64,000 nt of DNA, taken from a virus. The stretch covers positions 1-64,000 of the IMG/VR virus record IMGVR_UViG_3300047508_000265. The stretch is one strand, 5' to 3'. Under the pieces are notes generated by a model. It was not told the origin of the DNA. It made no database searches and saw nothing but the letters and a program-made list of their open reading frames with translations. The stretch's first letter is position 1; each line of letters starts with the position of its first letter. Of the stretch, positions 50,104 to 58,278 are shown one piece after another. The translations under genes and the position numbers were made by a program.

Positions 50104-50399
50104 GGGCCCGCGATCAAGCATATGTGGATAAAATCTTCAATCACTACGGACGGAAATGCATCTGTTGTGACGAAGATGAAATACGTTTCCTAACGATTGA
50201 TCATATCAACAACGACGGAAATAAACACAGAAGGAACTTCAAACAATACACCGGCGCCGCATTTTATCGTTGGATTGTGAAGATGGGATTTCCAAACGAT
50301 CTTCAAATCCTATGTGCTAATTGTAATTCAGGCAAACATCGTAATGGCGGTATATGCCCGCACCAAACAAAAGCGGCCAAAGAAATCGAGGAAGGGTAG
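50100..50399 (+). CDS. HNH endonuclease after DNA polymerase
   Basis: 99 aa, starts on the ATGA of the polymerase stop. Zinc motif CICCDEDE, core FLTIDHINNDGNKHRRNF, FYRWIVKMGFP and LCANCNSGKHR. Compact version of the subgroup with 1169, 30270 and 45976. Confidence 0.9.
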   Translation: MRARDQAYVDKIFNHYGRKCICCDEDEIRFLTIDHINNDGNKHRRNFKQYTGAAFYRWIVKMGFPNDLQILCANCNSGKHRNGGICPHQTKAAKEIEEG

Positions 50400-50453
50400 C
50401 CTCTTTACTAGGACAAGTCTCTTCACAAACTCCAATGACCGCAGGATAACATA

Positions 50454-51047
50454 ATGAGAAAACCAGGAATTGAAACTTTTACTGGCAAAAGAGTTTTGAT
50501 TAAAAACACAAAACCGAAGAGCATTAACATATATGATATTGCTCGCGGACTGGCCATGACAGTTAGGTTCAATGGACAACTCGATGATTTCTTCTGCGTA
50601 GGACAGCATTGTATAAATGTAAAAAACATGCTGAAATCAATGGGCGAGCCCCCGCCTGTTCAAATGTATGGACTGCTTCACGACGCTCCTGAATTCGCTT
50701 TAGGCGATTTAGTACGACCGGTAAAAATAATGCTTCCCTCCTTTAAAAAACTAGAGACAGGAGTGATGAAGGCGGTGTTAAAGGCACTGGGACTCCGCAA
50801 ACAACTTGCTCTAACCAAGGAGCAACTCAAAAGTGTGAAGTTCGCCGACAACTATCAGGTAATCATTGAACGTCTAGCTCTTAAATCTGCAGCATGCAAA
50901 AAGAACGGTTGGAATGATTTTGGTCCTCAACCAAGAGAACTAGGAATGGACCCCAAGGCTAAAAGGAAAAAACTAATCTGCATGAGTTGGAAAACGGCCG
51001 AAAAGAAGTATCTTAAGGAATTCAAAAAACTGAAAGCGGAATTATGA
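50454..51047 (+). CDS. HD-domain phosphohydrolase (5'-nucleotidase-like), 197 aa
   Basis: HD motif residues H52 (VGQHC), H76-D77 (LLHDAPEF) and D85 (GDLVRPVK) match the YfbR/HD family that hydrolyses nucleoside monophosphates or related nucleotides. May balance nucleotide pools or degrade host nucleotides. It precedes the primase-helicase with an ATGA overlap. Confidence 0.75.
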   Translation: MRKPGIETFTGKRVLIKNTKPKSINIYDIARGLAMTVRFNGQLDDFFCVGQHCINVKNMLKSMGEPPPVQMYGLLHDAPEFALGDLVRPVKIMLPSFKKLETGVMKAVLKALGLRKQLALTKEQLKSVKFADNYQVIIERLALKSAACKKNGWNDFGPQPRELGMDPKAKRKKLICMSWKTAEKKYLKEFKKLKAEL

Positions 51048-53155
51048 AATTCTTCTCTCTCCCAAACCTATCATCACAAGACGTTTCGGAGACTGATCCA
51101 CGCACAGCGAAGCGACCGGATTTTGCAGAGAAGGCAGAGTTCAGAGCTTGGTGTAATGATATCAAAACGCAGCATTGCTTCTACAATCACACGGAAGCAA
51201 TTACGCCAAGCCTGCGAGTAACCGTCAATAATGAGCCCTTTTATTTGCATGGCTTCACAGCAGATTACGATGCAGAAATAAAACAGAAGGAAGCGCTGCT
51301 GATCATTACACGTAACGCTCCTGCAGGACTCCTGCCGCGCTTCATATCGTCAACCTTCTCCGGCGGTATCCGTCTGACTTGGGAGTTCGAGGAACCTGTG
51401 CTTGTAGATCAAGGCGAACTGTCGGAGAAATTCATGAAGCTGCTGGTGGCAGAACTGGGAGCAAAGAATTTGGCAGCAGGGTTTGACGTCGCCTCCCTGA
51501 AACTAGGGCAGTATTATGAAGCAGGACGAAATTGGAACGAGATACCAAACTCCAAGCCAATCAGTAATAAGATTTTACAACTCATCTTCTTTCGAGCGGC
51601 AAATCAAACGACCATAAAATCTGAAGGACCGAAGATACCGATCGAAAAGGTGGCAGAGCAAGTGGAGAAACTATTCCCCAGCAGGGTGAAAGATTTCTCC
51701 GTAGGGCAGAGAGTCCCCTTATTTTGGGTAGAACCATTTGAGCCCCGAGTTGGTGCACAAATAGGCGATCTTGGAATGCTCTGCTACTCCACTCGCGCAG
51801 GCAAGAGCTTCGTTCCGTGGAGCGAAATCTTGGGCACGGAATTCATGAGAGATTATCAGGCGCAGAGAATTGGTGCTGCCGCGGAAGGGTTGTACTTCGA
51901 TGGACAGCACTACTGGCGGAAGGATTTCGAGTTTTACTGGCAGAAGGCTACGAAGGAAGACACGATCATGTGGCTCAAAAGTCAGGGCGTAAATCCTCGA
52001 CCGGAAACTAAGAGTTACGCCAGCGAGGCAGAGCGAGTCCTGTTGGTATCACAGGCACAGCATCGCGTGAAGGCAGCAGTGCCGATTGTTCATAATAAAA
52101 ACACCATCGTAGTAGATGAAAGCGGCAGTAAATTTCTTAACATATCTACCCGCAAGATAATGCAGCCCGCGGAAGAGGACGGAAGCTTCAACTGGATAGC
52201 GAAGTTCTTCCAAAATATCTGGGCGAAACCTACGGAGACCCAGAAAGATTTCTTTCTAGCTTGGCTACAACACGCCTATCAGAGTTGTTTAAATGGGAAG
52301 CCGGATCAGGGTCAGGCGCTTTTCATTGCAGGTCCGCCCTCAAGTGGTAAGACCTTCATGAATTACCACATCCTAGCCAAAATATTTGGTGGATGCGCCG
52401 ACCCTTCCGAGCTTCTGATGGGCCGCACAAATTTTAATAAGAATGAAAGTGAAAACTATTTGTGGGCGATTGATGACACTCGCGGAGCAGCGATGTGGGA
52501 TAGCAAGCTGAAGTTCGGCGCCAGTATCAAGAAATATGTAGCAAACCCCTATGTAAGATGTGAAGGTAAAGGAAAAGATGCAGCACAAATATCATGGAAC
52601 GGACGAATTGTTGTCACCTGTAATACTGACACCCGATCACTTGAAATCATTCCTCCCTTGGACGAAGAAGGAATACTCGACAAAATTAGTCTGTTTCTCT
52701 GGGACGGATGGAAGGCTCCATTTTTACCCAATAAAGGTACCGAAACCGTTGTGACCAAAGAGCTTCCCCACTTCCTGCGTTGGTTGATCGGATGGAAAGT
52801 GCCAAAGGAATGTGTTTCAGACAATCCTCGCTTCGCGGTCAACTCATACCACCATCCGGATTTGTTAGAAAGCACTCAGGATTTATCCAGCGGCGCCAGG
52901 CTAAAGGATTTACTGAAACACTTACTCGAATCACAAGATGGACTTGGAACAGGGAAGCAGTGGATGACCCCCACAAAACTCAGGGCTTGGTTGAGCAAAG
53001 TTGTGGGTTCCGGCGAATTAGTTGAATTTGGAAAGAATCGGATGAAAGAAGGTCTCGAAGAGCTTAAATTTAAGAGGCGAAGGAACGGAACCTCAACAGA
53101 GTATTTGGTTTACGACTCAGACCCTGAGGCGGGAGACAAACATCTATATGAATAG
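51044..53155 (+). CDS. Primase-helicase (SF3/D5-like), 703 aa
   Basis: C-terminal SF3/AAA-type helicase with Walker A GPPSSGKT (430-437) and Walker B WAIDDTRG (D477-D478). The N-terminal ~250 residues are consistent with a primase-polymerase-like domain but no catalytic triad is identified with confidence. Likely opens and primes the phage origin. Followed directly by the AT-rich repeat region. Confidence 0.8.
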   Translation: MKFFSLPNLSSQDVSETDPRTAKRPDFAEKAEFRAWCNDIKTQHCFYNHTEAITPSLRVTVNNEPFYLHGFTADYDAEIKQKEALLIITRNAPAGLLPRFISSTFSGGIRLTWEFEEPVLVDQGELSEKFMKLLVAELGAKNLAAGFDVASLKLGQYYEAGRNWNEIPNSKPISNKILQLIFFRAANQTTIKSEGPKIPIEKVAEQVEKLFPSRVKDFSVGQRVPLFWVEPFEPRVGAQIGDLGMLCYSTRAGKSFVPWSEILGTEFMRDYQAQRIGAAAEGLYFDGQHYWRKDFEFYWQKATKEDTIMWLKSQGVNPRPETKSYASEAERVLLVSQAQHRVKAAVPIVHNKNTIVVDESGSKFLNISTRKIMQPAEEDGSFNWIAKFFQNIWAKPTETQKDFFLAWLQHAYQSCLNGKPDQGQALFIAGPPSSGKTFMNYHILAKIFGGCADPSELLMGRTNFNKNESENYLWAIDDTRGAAMWDSKLKFGASIKKYVANPYVRCEGKGKDAAQISWNGRIVVTCNTDTRSLEIIPPLDEEGILDKISLFLWDGWKAPFLPNKGTETVVTKELPHFLRWLIGWKVPKECVSDNPRFAVNSYHHPDLLESTQDLSSGARLKDLLKHLLESQDGLGTGKQWMTPTKLRAWLSKVVGSGELVEFGKNRMKEGLEELKFKRRRNGTSTEYLVYDSDPEAGDKHLYE

Positions 53156-53375
53156 GCGAAACATCCACAAAACATATATGGCCATATACAAAACATATAT
53201 TGGCACTTATCTGCTTCAAGGCGAGAGCTTTAAGTCCTATTGAATGATCATTCATATATGTTTTTACTATTCTGTCCGCTAAACAAAAAAAAAGAGGAAA
53301 GTGTAAAGAAATGATACACATTATGGTCAAAGTGGGCCCTTTGGCGCTACGGACTTCAAAAACATATATACATAT
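53156..53375. repeat. AT-rich repeat cluster after the primase-helicase gene
   Basis: 220 bases without a gene. ACAAAACATATAT occurs at 53167-53179 and 53188-53200 (21-base period), an inverted copy CATATATGTTTTT at 53253-53265, and AAAACATATATACATATATG ends at the next ATG (53376). ACATATATG also precedes the ATG at 53606. Candidate replication origin iterons or operator sites. Confidence 0.6.
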
Positions 53376-53609
53376 ATGAACCCCTTAAAATGGTTTAAAT
53401 CCCTGTGGCCGCAGCAACGAGCCCAAGTCCCGTTGGATATCGCCGTTCGCAACGCCCTGCGAGTTTGCATCCAACCCGTTCAGCTTACCGAGGAGCAATT
53501 TGAGGCCCTCTACTGCCTCATTATGGAGAACGAGGTCTTGGCGCCAAATCACAAGGATGCTGGGGAGATTATTACTAAGTTCTTTAAGGAGAATAATATA
53601 CATATATGA
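53376..53609 (+). CDS. Small protein, 77 aa
   Basis: Starts within the AT-rich repeat. Helical body (DIAVRNALRVCIQPVQLTEEQ) and acidic tail. Stop overlaps the next ATG. No family recognised. Confidence 0.55.
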   Translation: MNPLKWFKSLWPQQRAQVPLDIAVRNALRVCIQPVQLTEEQFEALYCLIMENEVLAPNHKDAGEIITKFFKENNIHI

Positions 53610-53893
53610 GCCGTCTGCGTTGCACTTGTGATCCTGATTCAGAGGGCTGCACTTGTGGTTATGCTTTTGCTGGCATTGACCTTTTAAACCCTGACACCTG
53701 GCACAACCCATACCCTATGCAAATAACACTGGAACAAAGAATCAAGGATGAGATTGAGTATCTGAAAGATCGAGTAATCTTCCTCAGTCGAGAAATAGAG
53801 GCAAGACATGCTCAGATTGAAGAGATCAAGAGATTTCAGTTGTCTTTGGAAACGAAACTAATGCTGAACAAAACCGATGAATCCCGAAAATAA
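53606..53893 (+). CDS. Cys-rich + coiled-coil protein, 95 aa
   Basis: N-terminal CTCDPDSEGCTCGY suggests a metal site. Residues about 45-90 form a charged coiled coil (IKDEIEYLKDRVIFLSRE). ATGA overlap on its left and 17-base overlap on its right. Function unknown. Confidence 0.6.
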   Translation: MSRLRCTCDPDSEGCTCGYAFAGIDLLNPDTWHNPYPMQITLEQRIKDEIEYLKDRVIFLSREIEARHAQIEEIKRFQLSLETKLMLNKTDESRK

Positions 53894-54062
53894 ATACACC
53901 ATAGAGGGCCTCGCCCCCGATCGCTTCCTGATTCAGGTAGAGCGCTCCGGGTATCCTCGCCTACTAATATGCACAGCACATTCCGAACCTTACGCCCGTG
54001 TAATTGTGATCGCCTTAATGGAAATTGACAAGAACCGCGGCATCAACTGGGATAGATTATGA
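53877..54062 (+). CDS. Small protein, 61 aa
   Basis: Beta-like pattern YTIEGLAPDRFLIQVERSG, then ARVIVIALMEIDKN. ATG at 53877 within the previous gene. Unknown. Confidence 0.5.
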   Translation: MNPENKYTIEGLAPDRFLIQVERSGYPRLLICTAHSEPYARVIVIALMEIDKNRGINWDRL

Positions 54063-54409
54063 AGGTAAAACTTCGCCCTATGAATAAGAGATTTGTCGTG
54101 CCTATTTATGAAGCGCGAATTAGATTGGTTGTATCATATGATGTTACCGCGGAGCGTAAGAAATTTATACATTTGTTCGGTTCTGTTCCGGATGAATATT
54201 ATGACGCCGTATGTTCTTATTCAGGCTATGGTGATTTTGCCTTATTTTTTGAGTGTAAGCCCCTGTCTTTGAATGTTTTGTCTCATGAAGTATTTCATCT
54301 TACTCACCGCATTCTTGATTGGGTAAGCGCAAATTTTGATGGCGGGCACCATGAGCAGGGAGCTTTATTGCATGGTTATTTAATGGAGACTATAAAAAAT
54401 AAATTATGA
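54059..54409 (+). CDS. Putative zinc metallopeptidase, 116 aa
   Basis: HEVFH at 76-80 (LSHEVFHLTHRIL) with a possible third ligand E99 or H near HHEQGALLHGYL. Compact domain; small phage metallopeptidase-like proteins of this kind are common. Substrate unknown. Overlaps neighbours by ATGA. Confidence 0.65.
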   Translation: MKVKLRPMNKRFVVPIYEARIRLVVSYDVTAERKKFIHLFGSVPDEYYDAVCSYSGYGDFALFFECKPLSLNVLSHEVFHLTHRILDWVSANFDGGHHEQGALLHGYLMETIKNKL

Positions 54410-54516
54410 TAATTATTGGCCTTTGGATTACGATTACACATACTGATGTCTTGCTTCACCAGTTTACTCCGGATCAGTTTCCTGTACTTCAAGAGAAAGA
54501 GATTTATGAAAGATAA
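54406..54516 (+). CDS. Small peptide, 36 aa
   Basis: ATG at 54406 overlaps the metallopeptidase stop. Hydrophobic start (MIIIGLWITITHTDVLLHQ) and a polar tail. Short but positioned by overlaps on both sides. Confidence 0.45.
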   Translation: MIIIGLWITITHTDVLLHQFTPDQFPVLQEKEIYER

Positions 54517-54829
54517 AGGTAAGAAAATTCAAGCAGCGAAGGCGGCTAAGCAAGCTGTTTTCGGTAAGCAACTTATAAAAGTTAATGACGAGTGGTCTAT
54601 CGCCAGAATAGACGAATACAACTGGCAGATCAGGAAAAAGACCCTGCCCTATCCCAAAGCGCAGCCTTGGTATTTTGGGACTCTTCAGGGCGCTTTTGTG
54701 GCTCTTCCTGAGAAGATGCTTGATGAAGAGGCTAAAAACTCCATGGCGGAAGCCCAGAGAGACTACAGACGCTTTCTAGAAGTTGTCGAGAAGACTTTGG
54801 GGAAGATCGGAGTAGATACAAATAGATGA
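54506..54829 (+). CDS. Conserved phage protein, 107 aa
   Basis: ATG at 54506 (MKDKGKKIQAAKAAKQ) chosen over the longer start. Core EWSIARIDEYNWQIRKK and WYFGTLQGAFVALPEKML. Resembles a widespread small phage protein of unknown function. Overlaps the next gene. Confidence 0.65.
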   Translation: MKDKGKKIQAAKAAKQAVFGKQLIKVNDEWSIARIDEYNWQIRKKTLPYPKAQPWYFGTLQGAFVALPEKMLDEEAKNSMAEAQRDYRRFLEVVEKTLGKIGVDTNR

Positions 54830-55008
54830 TTGGATGTATTTGCTGCCACGGGCCTCTGGATGAAGAAGGTCTGTGCTATATTTGTGACTGGAAGAAAATG
54901 GATGAGAAGCATTTGAAAAATAGAAGGCACCATTATCGAGCCGAAGACGGCTTCCCTTGCCCTTGCGGCAAGCCCATCGATGATCCAATTCATATCCCTA
55001 GAATATGA
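54826..55008 (+). CDS. Zinc-ribbon protein, 60 aa
   Basis: CICC, CYIC and CPCG give several CxxC pairs for zinc. ATGA overlap on both sides. Possible regulator of transcription; not demonstrated. Confidence 0.65.
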   Translation: MIGCICCHGPLDEEGLCYICDWKKMDEKHLKNRRHHYRAEDGFPCPCGKPIDDPIHIPRI

Positions 55009-55178
55009 AAGTTGATGTCTATAAAGACCGGATACTCTTATTTCCTGAATCCGACGCAGAAGTGCATCAACTAGAATGGATTAAGGATCGTGTGGAGAAG
55101 GAAAGCGAATTCGCCTTTTGCGAACATCGCCAGTGGGATATTGTGAGTTTGACCCTGTATCCGGAGAGAAGAATATGA
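55005..55178 (+). CDS. Small acidic protein, 57 aa
   Basis: ATG at 55005. Acidic with aromatic residues (DAEVHQLEWIKDRVE, CEHRQWDIVSLTLYP). Overlaps the zinc-ribbon gene by four bases. Unknown. Confidence 0.55.
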   Translation: MKVDVYKDRILLFPESDAEVHQLEWIKDRVEKESEFAFCEHRQWDIVSLTLYPERRI

Positions 55179-55234
55179 ACTCGCCGTTTTGGCTGGGTTT
55201 TTTGGCGGGATAAGACTTTTTACGTAAAATACAT

Positions 55235-55414
55235 ATGATATACAGATTTAAACGAGTCCGCAATCCGGATAGATATATGATTAAAGATGGAAAATACATT
55301 CGTGCCGTGCTCTCTAAAGGCCCATCTAACCCAGCTTGGAAGACTGTGCCAAAAACAGTGTTTATTATGCGCGGAGTTGATTTGTCTTTACATTCGCCCC
55401 AGAATTTGAGATAA
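55235..55414 (+). CDS. Small basic protein, 59 aa, reading into promoter P3
   Basis: ATG at 55235. Basic and compact (YRFKRVRNPDRYMIKDGKY, LSKGPSNPAWKTVPK). Its stop codon TAA overlaps the -10 of promoter P3, so transcription of the next gene starts immediately after. A 12-codon frame at 55175 precedes it and is too short to judge. Confidence 0.5.
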   Translation: MIYRFKRVRNPDRYMIKDGKYIRAVLSKGPSNPAWKTVPKTVFIMRGVDLSLHSPQNLR

Positions 55415-55422
55415 TATAAGAA
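55387..55422 (+). promoter_or_regulatory. Phage promoter P3, plus strand
   Basis: TTTACA (55387-55392), 17-base spacer ending GAATTTGA, GATAAT (55410-55415). Predicted start about 55422 and ATG at 55424, leaving two bases of leader. Same architecture as P1 and P2. Confidence 0.7.
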
Positions 55423-55423
55423 C

Positions 55424-55708
55424 ATGAAAATCAGTAAAGAAGAGCGAAGATTACGACAAGAACTACGAGATTTTAAAAATGAGATGGACGCTGCTTGGTT
55501 TAAAGTCGAGCATCCTATCACTAGGCAAGGCCCACATTATTATCCTGATACTTGTGTAAAATCTTTCAATCTTAGTTCCTTATACAATGAGATAGAAGCT
55601 GTAGACAGACTTGGCTATGATGTAGTGCTTCGCGCTTCATTGCCCCAAACTATCAATGTAATGTATGCGCAAAGACCTCCTTCAAAACCATGGCAACTAA
55701 GATGTTAA
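55424..55708 (+). CDS. Small phage protein, 94 aa
   Basis: Immediately downstream of P3, so likely leaderless. Helical start (SKEERRLRQELRDFKNEM) and a Pro-rich end. No family recognised. Confidence 0.55.
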   Translation: MKISKEERRLRQELRDFKNEMDAAWFKVEHPITRQGPHYYPDTCVKSFNLSSLYNEIEAVDRLGYDVVLRASLPQTINVMYAQRPPSKPWQLRC

Positions 55709-55872
55709 GATTCGGTTGGACTACAAGTATGGAAACCCCATTGACTATGCATGTTTGTGACGAAAAACATTCGGATGATAATATTCCAGTAGTCGTGATT
55801 CGCCTGCCGTTTTTATCCACGAAGATGAAGAAGAAATGTGAAAAGTTTGCAGAGGAGTATTGTCCCGCGTGA
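55690..55872 (+). CDS. Small protein, 60 aa
   Basis: MATKMLRFGWTTSMETPL with VVVIRLPFLSTKMKKKCEKF. Overlaps the next gene on a GTGA. Two Cys near the end. Unknown. Confidence 0.5.
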   Translation: MATKMLRFGWTTSMETPLTMHVCDEKHSDDNIPVVVIRLPFLSTKMKKKCEKFAEEYCPA

Positions 55873-56198
55873 TTAATCGAGAACGATTTTGGATTAAGGG
55901 CGCTAACATGGATGTTCCTTGGGGAGTTTCTATTTATTATGGTTTAGAAAGCACTGATGGGCCTAAGGCTTTTGCTTTACCGGTTGAATTAAAGGAGTTC
56001 TCCGAGGATTCTCCTGAAAGGCCAAAACCTATGTTGGTTGTAGAGTCTGCCGCTGCTTTGCAATCTCTTATGGATGAATTGTGGAAAGAGGGAATTCGCC
56101 CTTCTGACATTGGTACTCCTGGCCATCTGGCTGCGACCCAAGCGCATCTTTCTGATATGAGAAAACTTGTTGAAGGAACTTTGAAAATAAAATTATGA
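55869..56198 (+). CDS. Small protein, 109 aa
   Basis: GTG start at 55869 chosen for the GTGA overlap; TTG at 55860 is the alternative. Beta-rich N-terminal half (VPWGVSIYYGLESTDGP) and helical C-terminus. No family. Confidence 0.5.
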   Translation: MINRERFWIKGANMDVPWGVSIYYGLESTDGPKAFALPVELKEFSEDSPERPKPMLVVESAAALQSLMDELWKEGIRPSDIGTPGHLAATQAHLSDMRKLVEGTLKIKL

Positions 56199-56584
56199 AA
56201 CGAAGAAACTTTCTAACTCTCGCCCTTGCATCCCTGCTTCCCTTACCCTTTGTTGCGAAGAAAAAGTGGTATCCGATTCCTCCGCCTTTACCACTTTATG
56301 AACGCTTTAGTTTTACTGTGCGGGAATTAGGTGAACGATATGATATAGAAGGGAACGTCTTGCTTCCCTGTTTCCGTGCAGTTATTAGAGATGGCAGCAA
56401 GCATATGGTTATTCAATCAACCACTTTTACAAATACCCGAGAGCGCCGTATGGCTTTGGACGGCCTGTATCATAATATCGGATACGTAACCCGTCGGAGA
56501 CAATTCCCAAAAGATACGCTGATCTACGATCGTGTAGATGATGAGCCGGGTTATCGCCTTTGTAATCCAAGATATCCTGTATGA
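56195..56584 (+). CDS. Exported protein with twin-arginine-like signal, 129 aa
   Basis: KRRNFLTLALASLLPLPF gives a twin-arginine-type signal near residues 2-19, followed by Pro-rich YPIPPPLPLYERF. The mature part has VIQSTTFTNTRERR. If real, it would be translocated folded, unusual for phage genes. Function unknown. Confidence 0.55.
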   Translation: MKRRNFLTLALASLLPLPFVAKKKWYPIPPPLPLYERFSFTVRELGERYDIEGNVLLPCFRAVIRDGSKHMVIQSTTFTNTRERRMALDGLYHNIGYVTRRRQFPKDTLIYDRVDDEPGYRLCNPRYPV

Positions 56585-56772
56585 CGGCGGAAGAGTTTGT
56601 AAATAAAGTTTGTCCTGAGCATTGTAGAACAACTTGCTCTGATGATAATTTAACAAATGGGTTAGGAAGTGGTGATACAGAAAATGATTTTCGCTGTTCT
56701 AAATGTGTTTTACTGGAAGTTGCCCGAGAGTTAGTCGCACTTCCTCCCAAATTTTACTTGGTAGGTTCATGA
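56581..56772 (+). CDS. Cys-rich small protein, 63 aa
   Basis: Cys pattern CPEHC, then a Cys (TTCSDDN) and CSKC. Overlaps neighbours by four bases. Likely zinc-binding. Unknown role. Confidence 0.55.
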   Translation: MTAEEFVNKVCPEHCRTTCSDDNLTNGLGSGDTENDFRCSKCVLLEVARELVALPPKFYLVGS

Positions 56773-56954
56773 AACTTCTGATCCCCTGCATCCCTGTCTC
56801 CTTGCTTCTTGGCTGCGCGAGAGTTGGTGAAGCTTTTACGCGACCCCATGATCAGGTGACGGGAATAGATAATTTAATACAGACCGGTGTTATAGTTGGG
56901 GTTATTCTAGTTTTTGCTATTGGATTCGGTGCGGTTATGAAATTACTGAAATGA
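56769..56954 (+). CDS. Small lipoprotein/membrane protein, 61 aa
   Basis: ATG at 56769. Lipobox LLLGC near residues 12-16 and a hydrophobic C-terminal span (GVIVGVILVFAIGFGAV). May be envelope-anchored. Overlaps neighbours by ATGA. Confidence 0.6.
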   Translation: MKLLIPCIPVSLLLGCARVGEAFTRPHDQVTGIDNLIQTGVIVGVILVFAIGFGAVMKLLK

Positions 56955-57034
56955 AAGTTCTGGGCCTAATCGCCTTTATCGTTGTCTATCTGACTATCTT
57001 GTATCAAATTTTAAAACGAGTGAAGCTTATATGA
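56951..57034 (+). CDS. Membrane peptide, 27 aa
   Basis: ATG at 56951, stop TGA overlapping the GT2 start at 57031. Single hydrophobic run (VLGLIAFIVVYLTILYQIL). Very short; kept for its exact overlaps. Confidence 0.4.
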   Translation: MKVLGLIAFIVVYLTILYQILKRVKLI

Positions 57035-57921
57035 CTATTTGCCTGCATTGTATGGTTAAAAATGGTCGCTGGACTTTGCCTGCGCTGTTTGAGTCTTGTG
57101 AGAAGTTTGTTGATAACGCTGTGATTTTAGATACCGGCAGTACAGACGGTACTCGAAGATGGCTACGTGAGCAGTCCATAATTCCAACAGAAGTGATAGA
57201 GCAACCTTTCGTGAATTTCGGCAAGACCCGAACCATTGGAATGGCCCACGCCCGCGGGCAAGCTGACTGGCTTCTCCTGCTGGACTCTGATATGGTGCTT
57301 CGCTGCGACAAGCCGGTAGAGGAAATTAAGGCTTCGATCGATCCCACGGCCAAAGCCTACATGCTCCAAATGGATCAACCGGTAACCTATTGGAATACTC
57401 GCCTGGTTAGCGGCAAGGAATTGTGGGAATACAAGGGAGTGACTCATGAGTATCTGGATCGTTCCGCGGGTTCGCCTAAGTTGGAAGGTCTTATGGTTGA
57501 GCATCACTTCAATCATGGACCACAGAAGTTCGAACGCGATCTTCGTCTGCTTTCTGCGGACGTTTCACGAGATCCGTATGATGCTAGAACAATTTTTTAT
57601 CTTGCTCAGACTTTGCGGGATATGGGCCACACTCTTCCTGCGATTTGGTACTATCAGTTACGTGCTGCGATGGGCGGATGGGAAGAGGAGAAATTCTATT
57701 CGTTATATGAGGCAGCAAGATTGGCGGGAGACCCAAGAGCTATGGAAGCTGCTTATAAATTTCGACCTAGTCGCGCTGAAACTGCTGATTGGTTGGCGAA
57801 TTATTATAGAACTCAGGGGGACAATATGTGTACCGGAAAGTGGGAAAACATAAGGGCCAATATCCCTCTTCCTCCCGATATACTGTTCCTTAACACCAAA
57901 AGTTATGGCCCCCGAAACTAG
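57031..57921 (+). CDS. GT2 family glycosyltransferase, 296 aa
   Basis: Nucleotide-sugar motif DTGSTDGT (34-41), metal-binding DSD in LLLLDSDM (85-87), and a helical tail of repeated-Leu type (YLAQTLRDMGHTLPAIWYY). Typical GT-A fold of family 2. Acceptor unknown; could be a virion protein, DNA or surface sugar. Confidence 0.8.
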   Translation: MTICLHCMVKNGRWTLPALFESCEKFVDNAVILDTGSTDGTRRWLREQSIIPTEVIEQPFVNFGKTRTIGMAHARGQADWLLLLDSDMVLRCDKPVEEIKASIDPTAKAYMLQMDQPVTYWNTRLVSGKELWEYKGVTHEYLDRSAGSPKLEGLMVEHHFNHGPQKFERDLRLLSADVSRDPYDARTIFYLAQTLRDMGHTLPAIWYYQLRAAMGGWEEEKFYSLYEAARLAGDPRAMEAAYKFRPSRAETADWLANYYRTQGDNMCTGKWENIRANIPLPPDILFLNTKSYGPRN

Positions 57922-58123
57922 AAGCCCTTACCGGTATTACTATAGAACTCGTCCTGCGACGTTTCGAGAAAAATGGCGAATGTTGTGGACTGATTGGTCT
58001 TGGCCAATTACAATTGATTATCTTGTTCCTGTAAAGAAAGGCGAGCCGGGATATGAAGAAGCGCCTTATGAAGAAACATTTATTCAGTATAGAGATGTTT
58101 GGAGTATAGAATGTACGAAGTAA
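57905..58123 (+). CDS. Small aromatic protein, 72 aa
   Basis: Tyr/Trp-rich (PYRYYYRTRPATFREKWRML). Starts inside the end of the GT2 gene. No family recognised. Confidence 0.5.
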   Translation: MAPETRSPYRYYYRTRPATFREKWRMLWTDWSWPITIDYLVPVKKGEPGYEEAPYEETFIQYRDVWSIECTK

Positions 58124-58278
58124 TTGACAGCCAAGGAATAGTTTTAGCAGAATATGAGGATTTGAAAGACGCCGAGTTATTTACGGATGGTATAGAGACT
58201 GAAGAAACCTTGGATATTGTAGATACCTGCCCGCATCCACCAAATCTTTTTCTTAGTCATGGGAATTTAACACAATGA
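58111..58278 (+). CDS. Small acidic protein, 55 aa
   Basis: ATG at 58111. Acidic (AEYEDLKDAELFTDGIETEE). Stop overlaps the MazG ATG. Unknown. Confidence 0.5.
   Translation: MYEVIDSQGIVLAEYEDLKDAELFTDGIETEETLDIVDTCPHPPNLFLSHGNLTQ

Noticed and set aside
55175-55213. 12-codon frame MNSPFWLGFLAG
   Set aside because: It overlaps the previous stop by ATGA but is too short to support as a gene.
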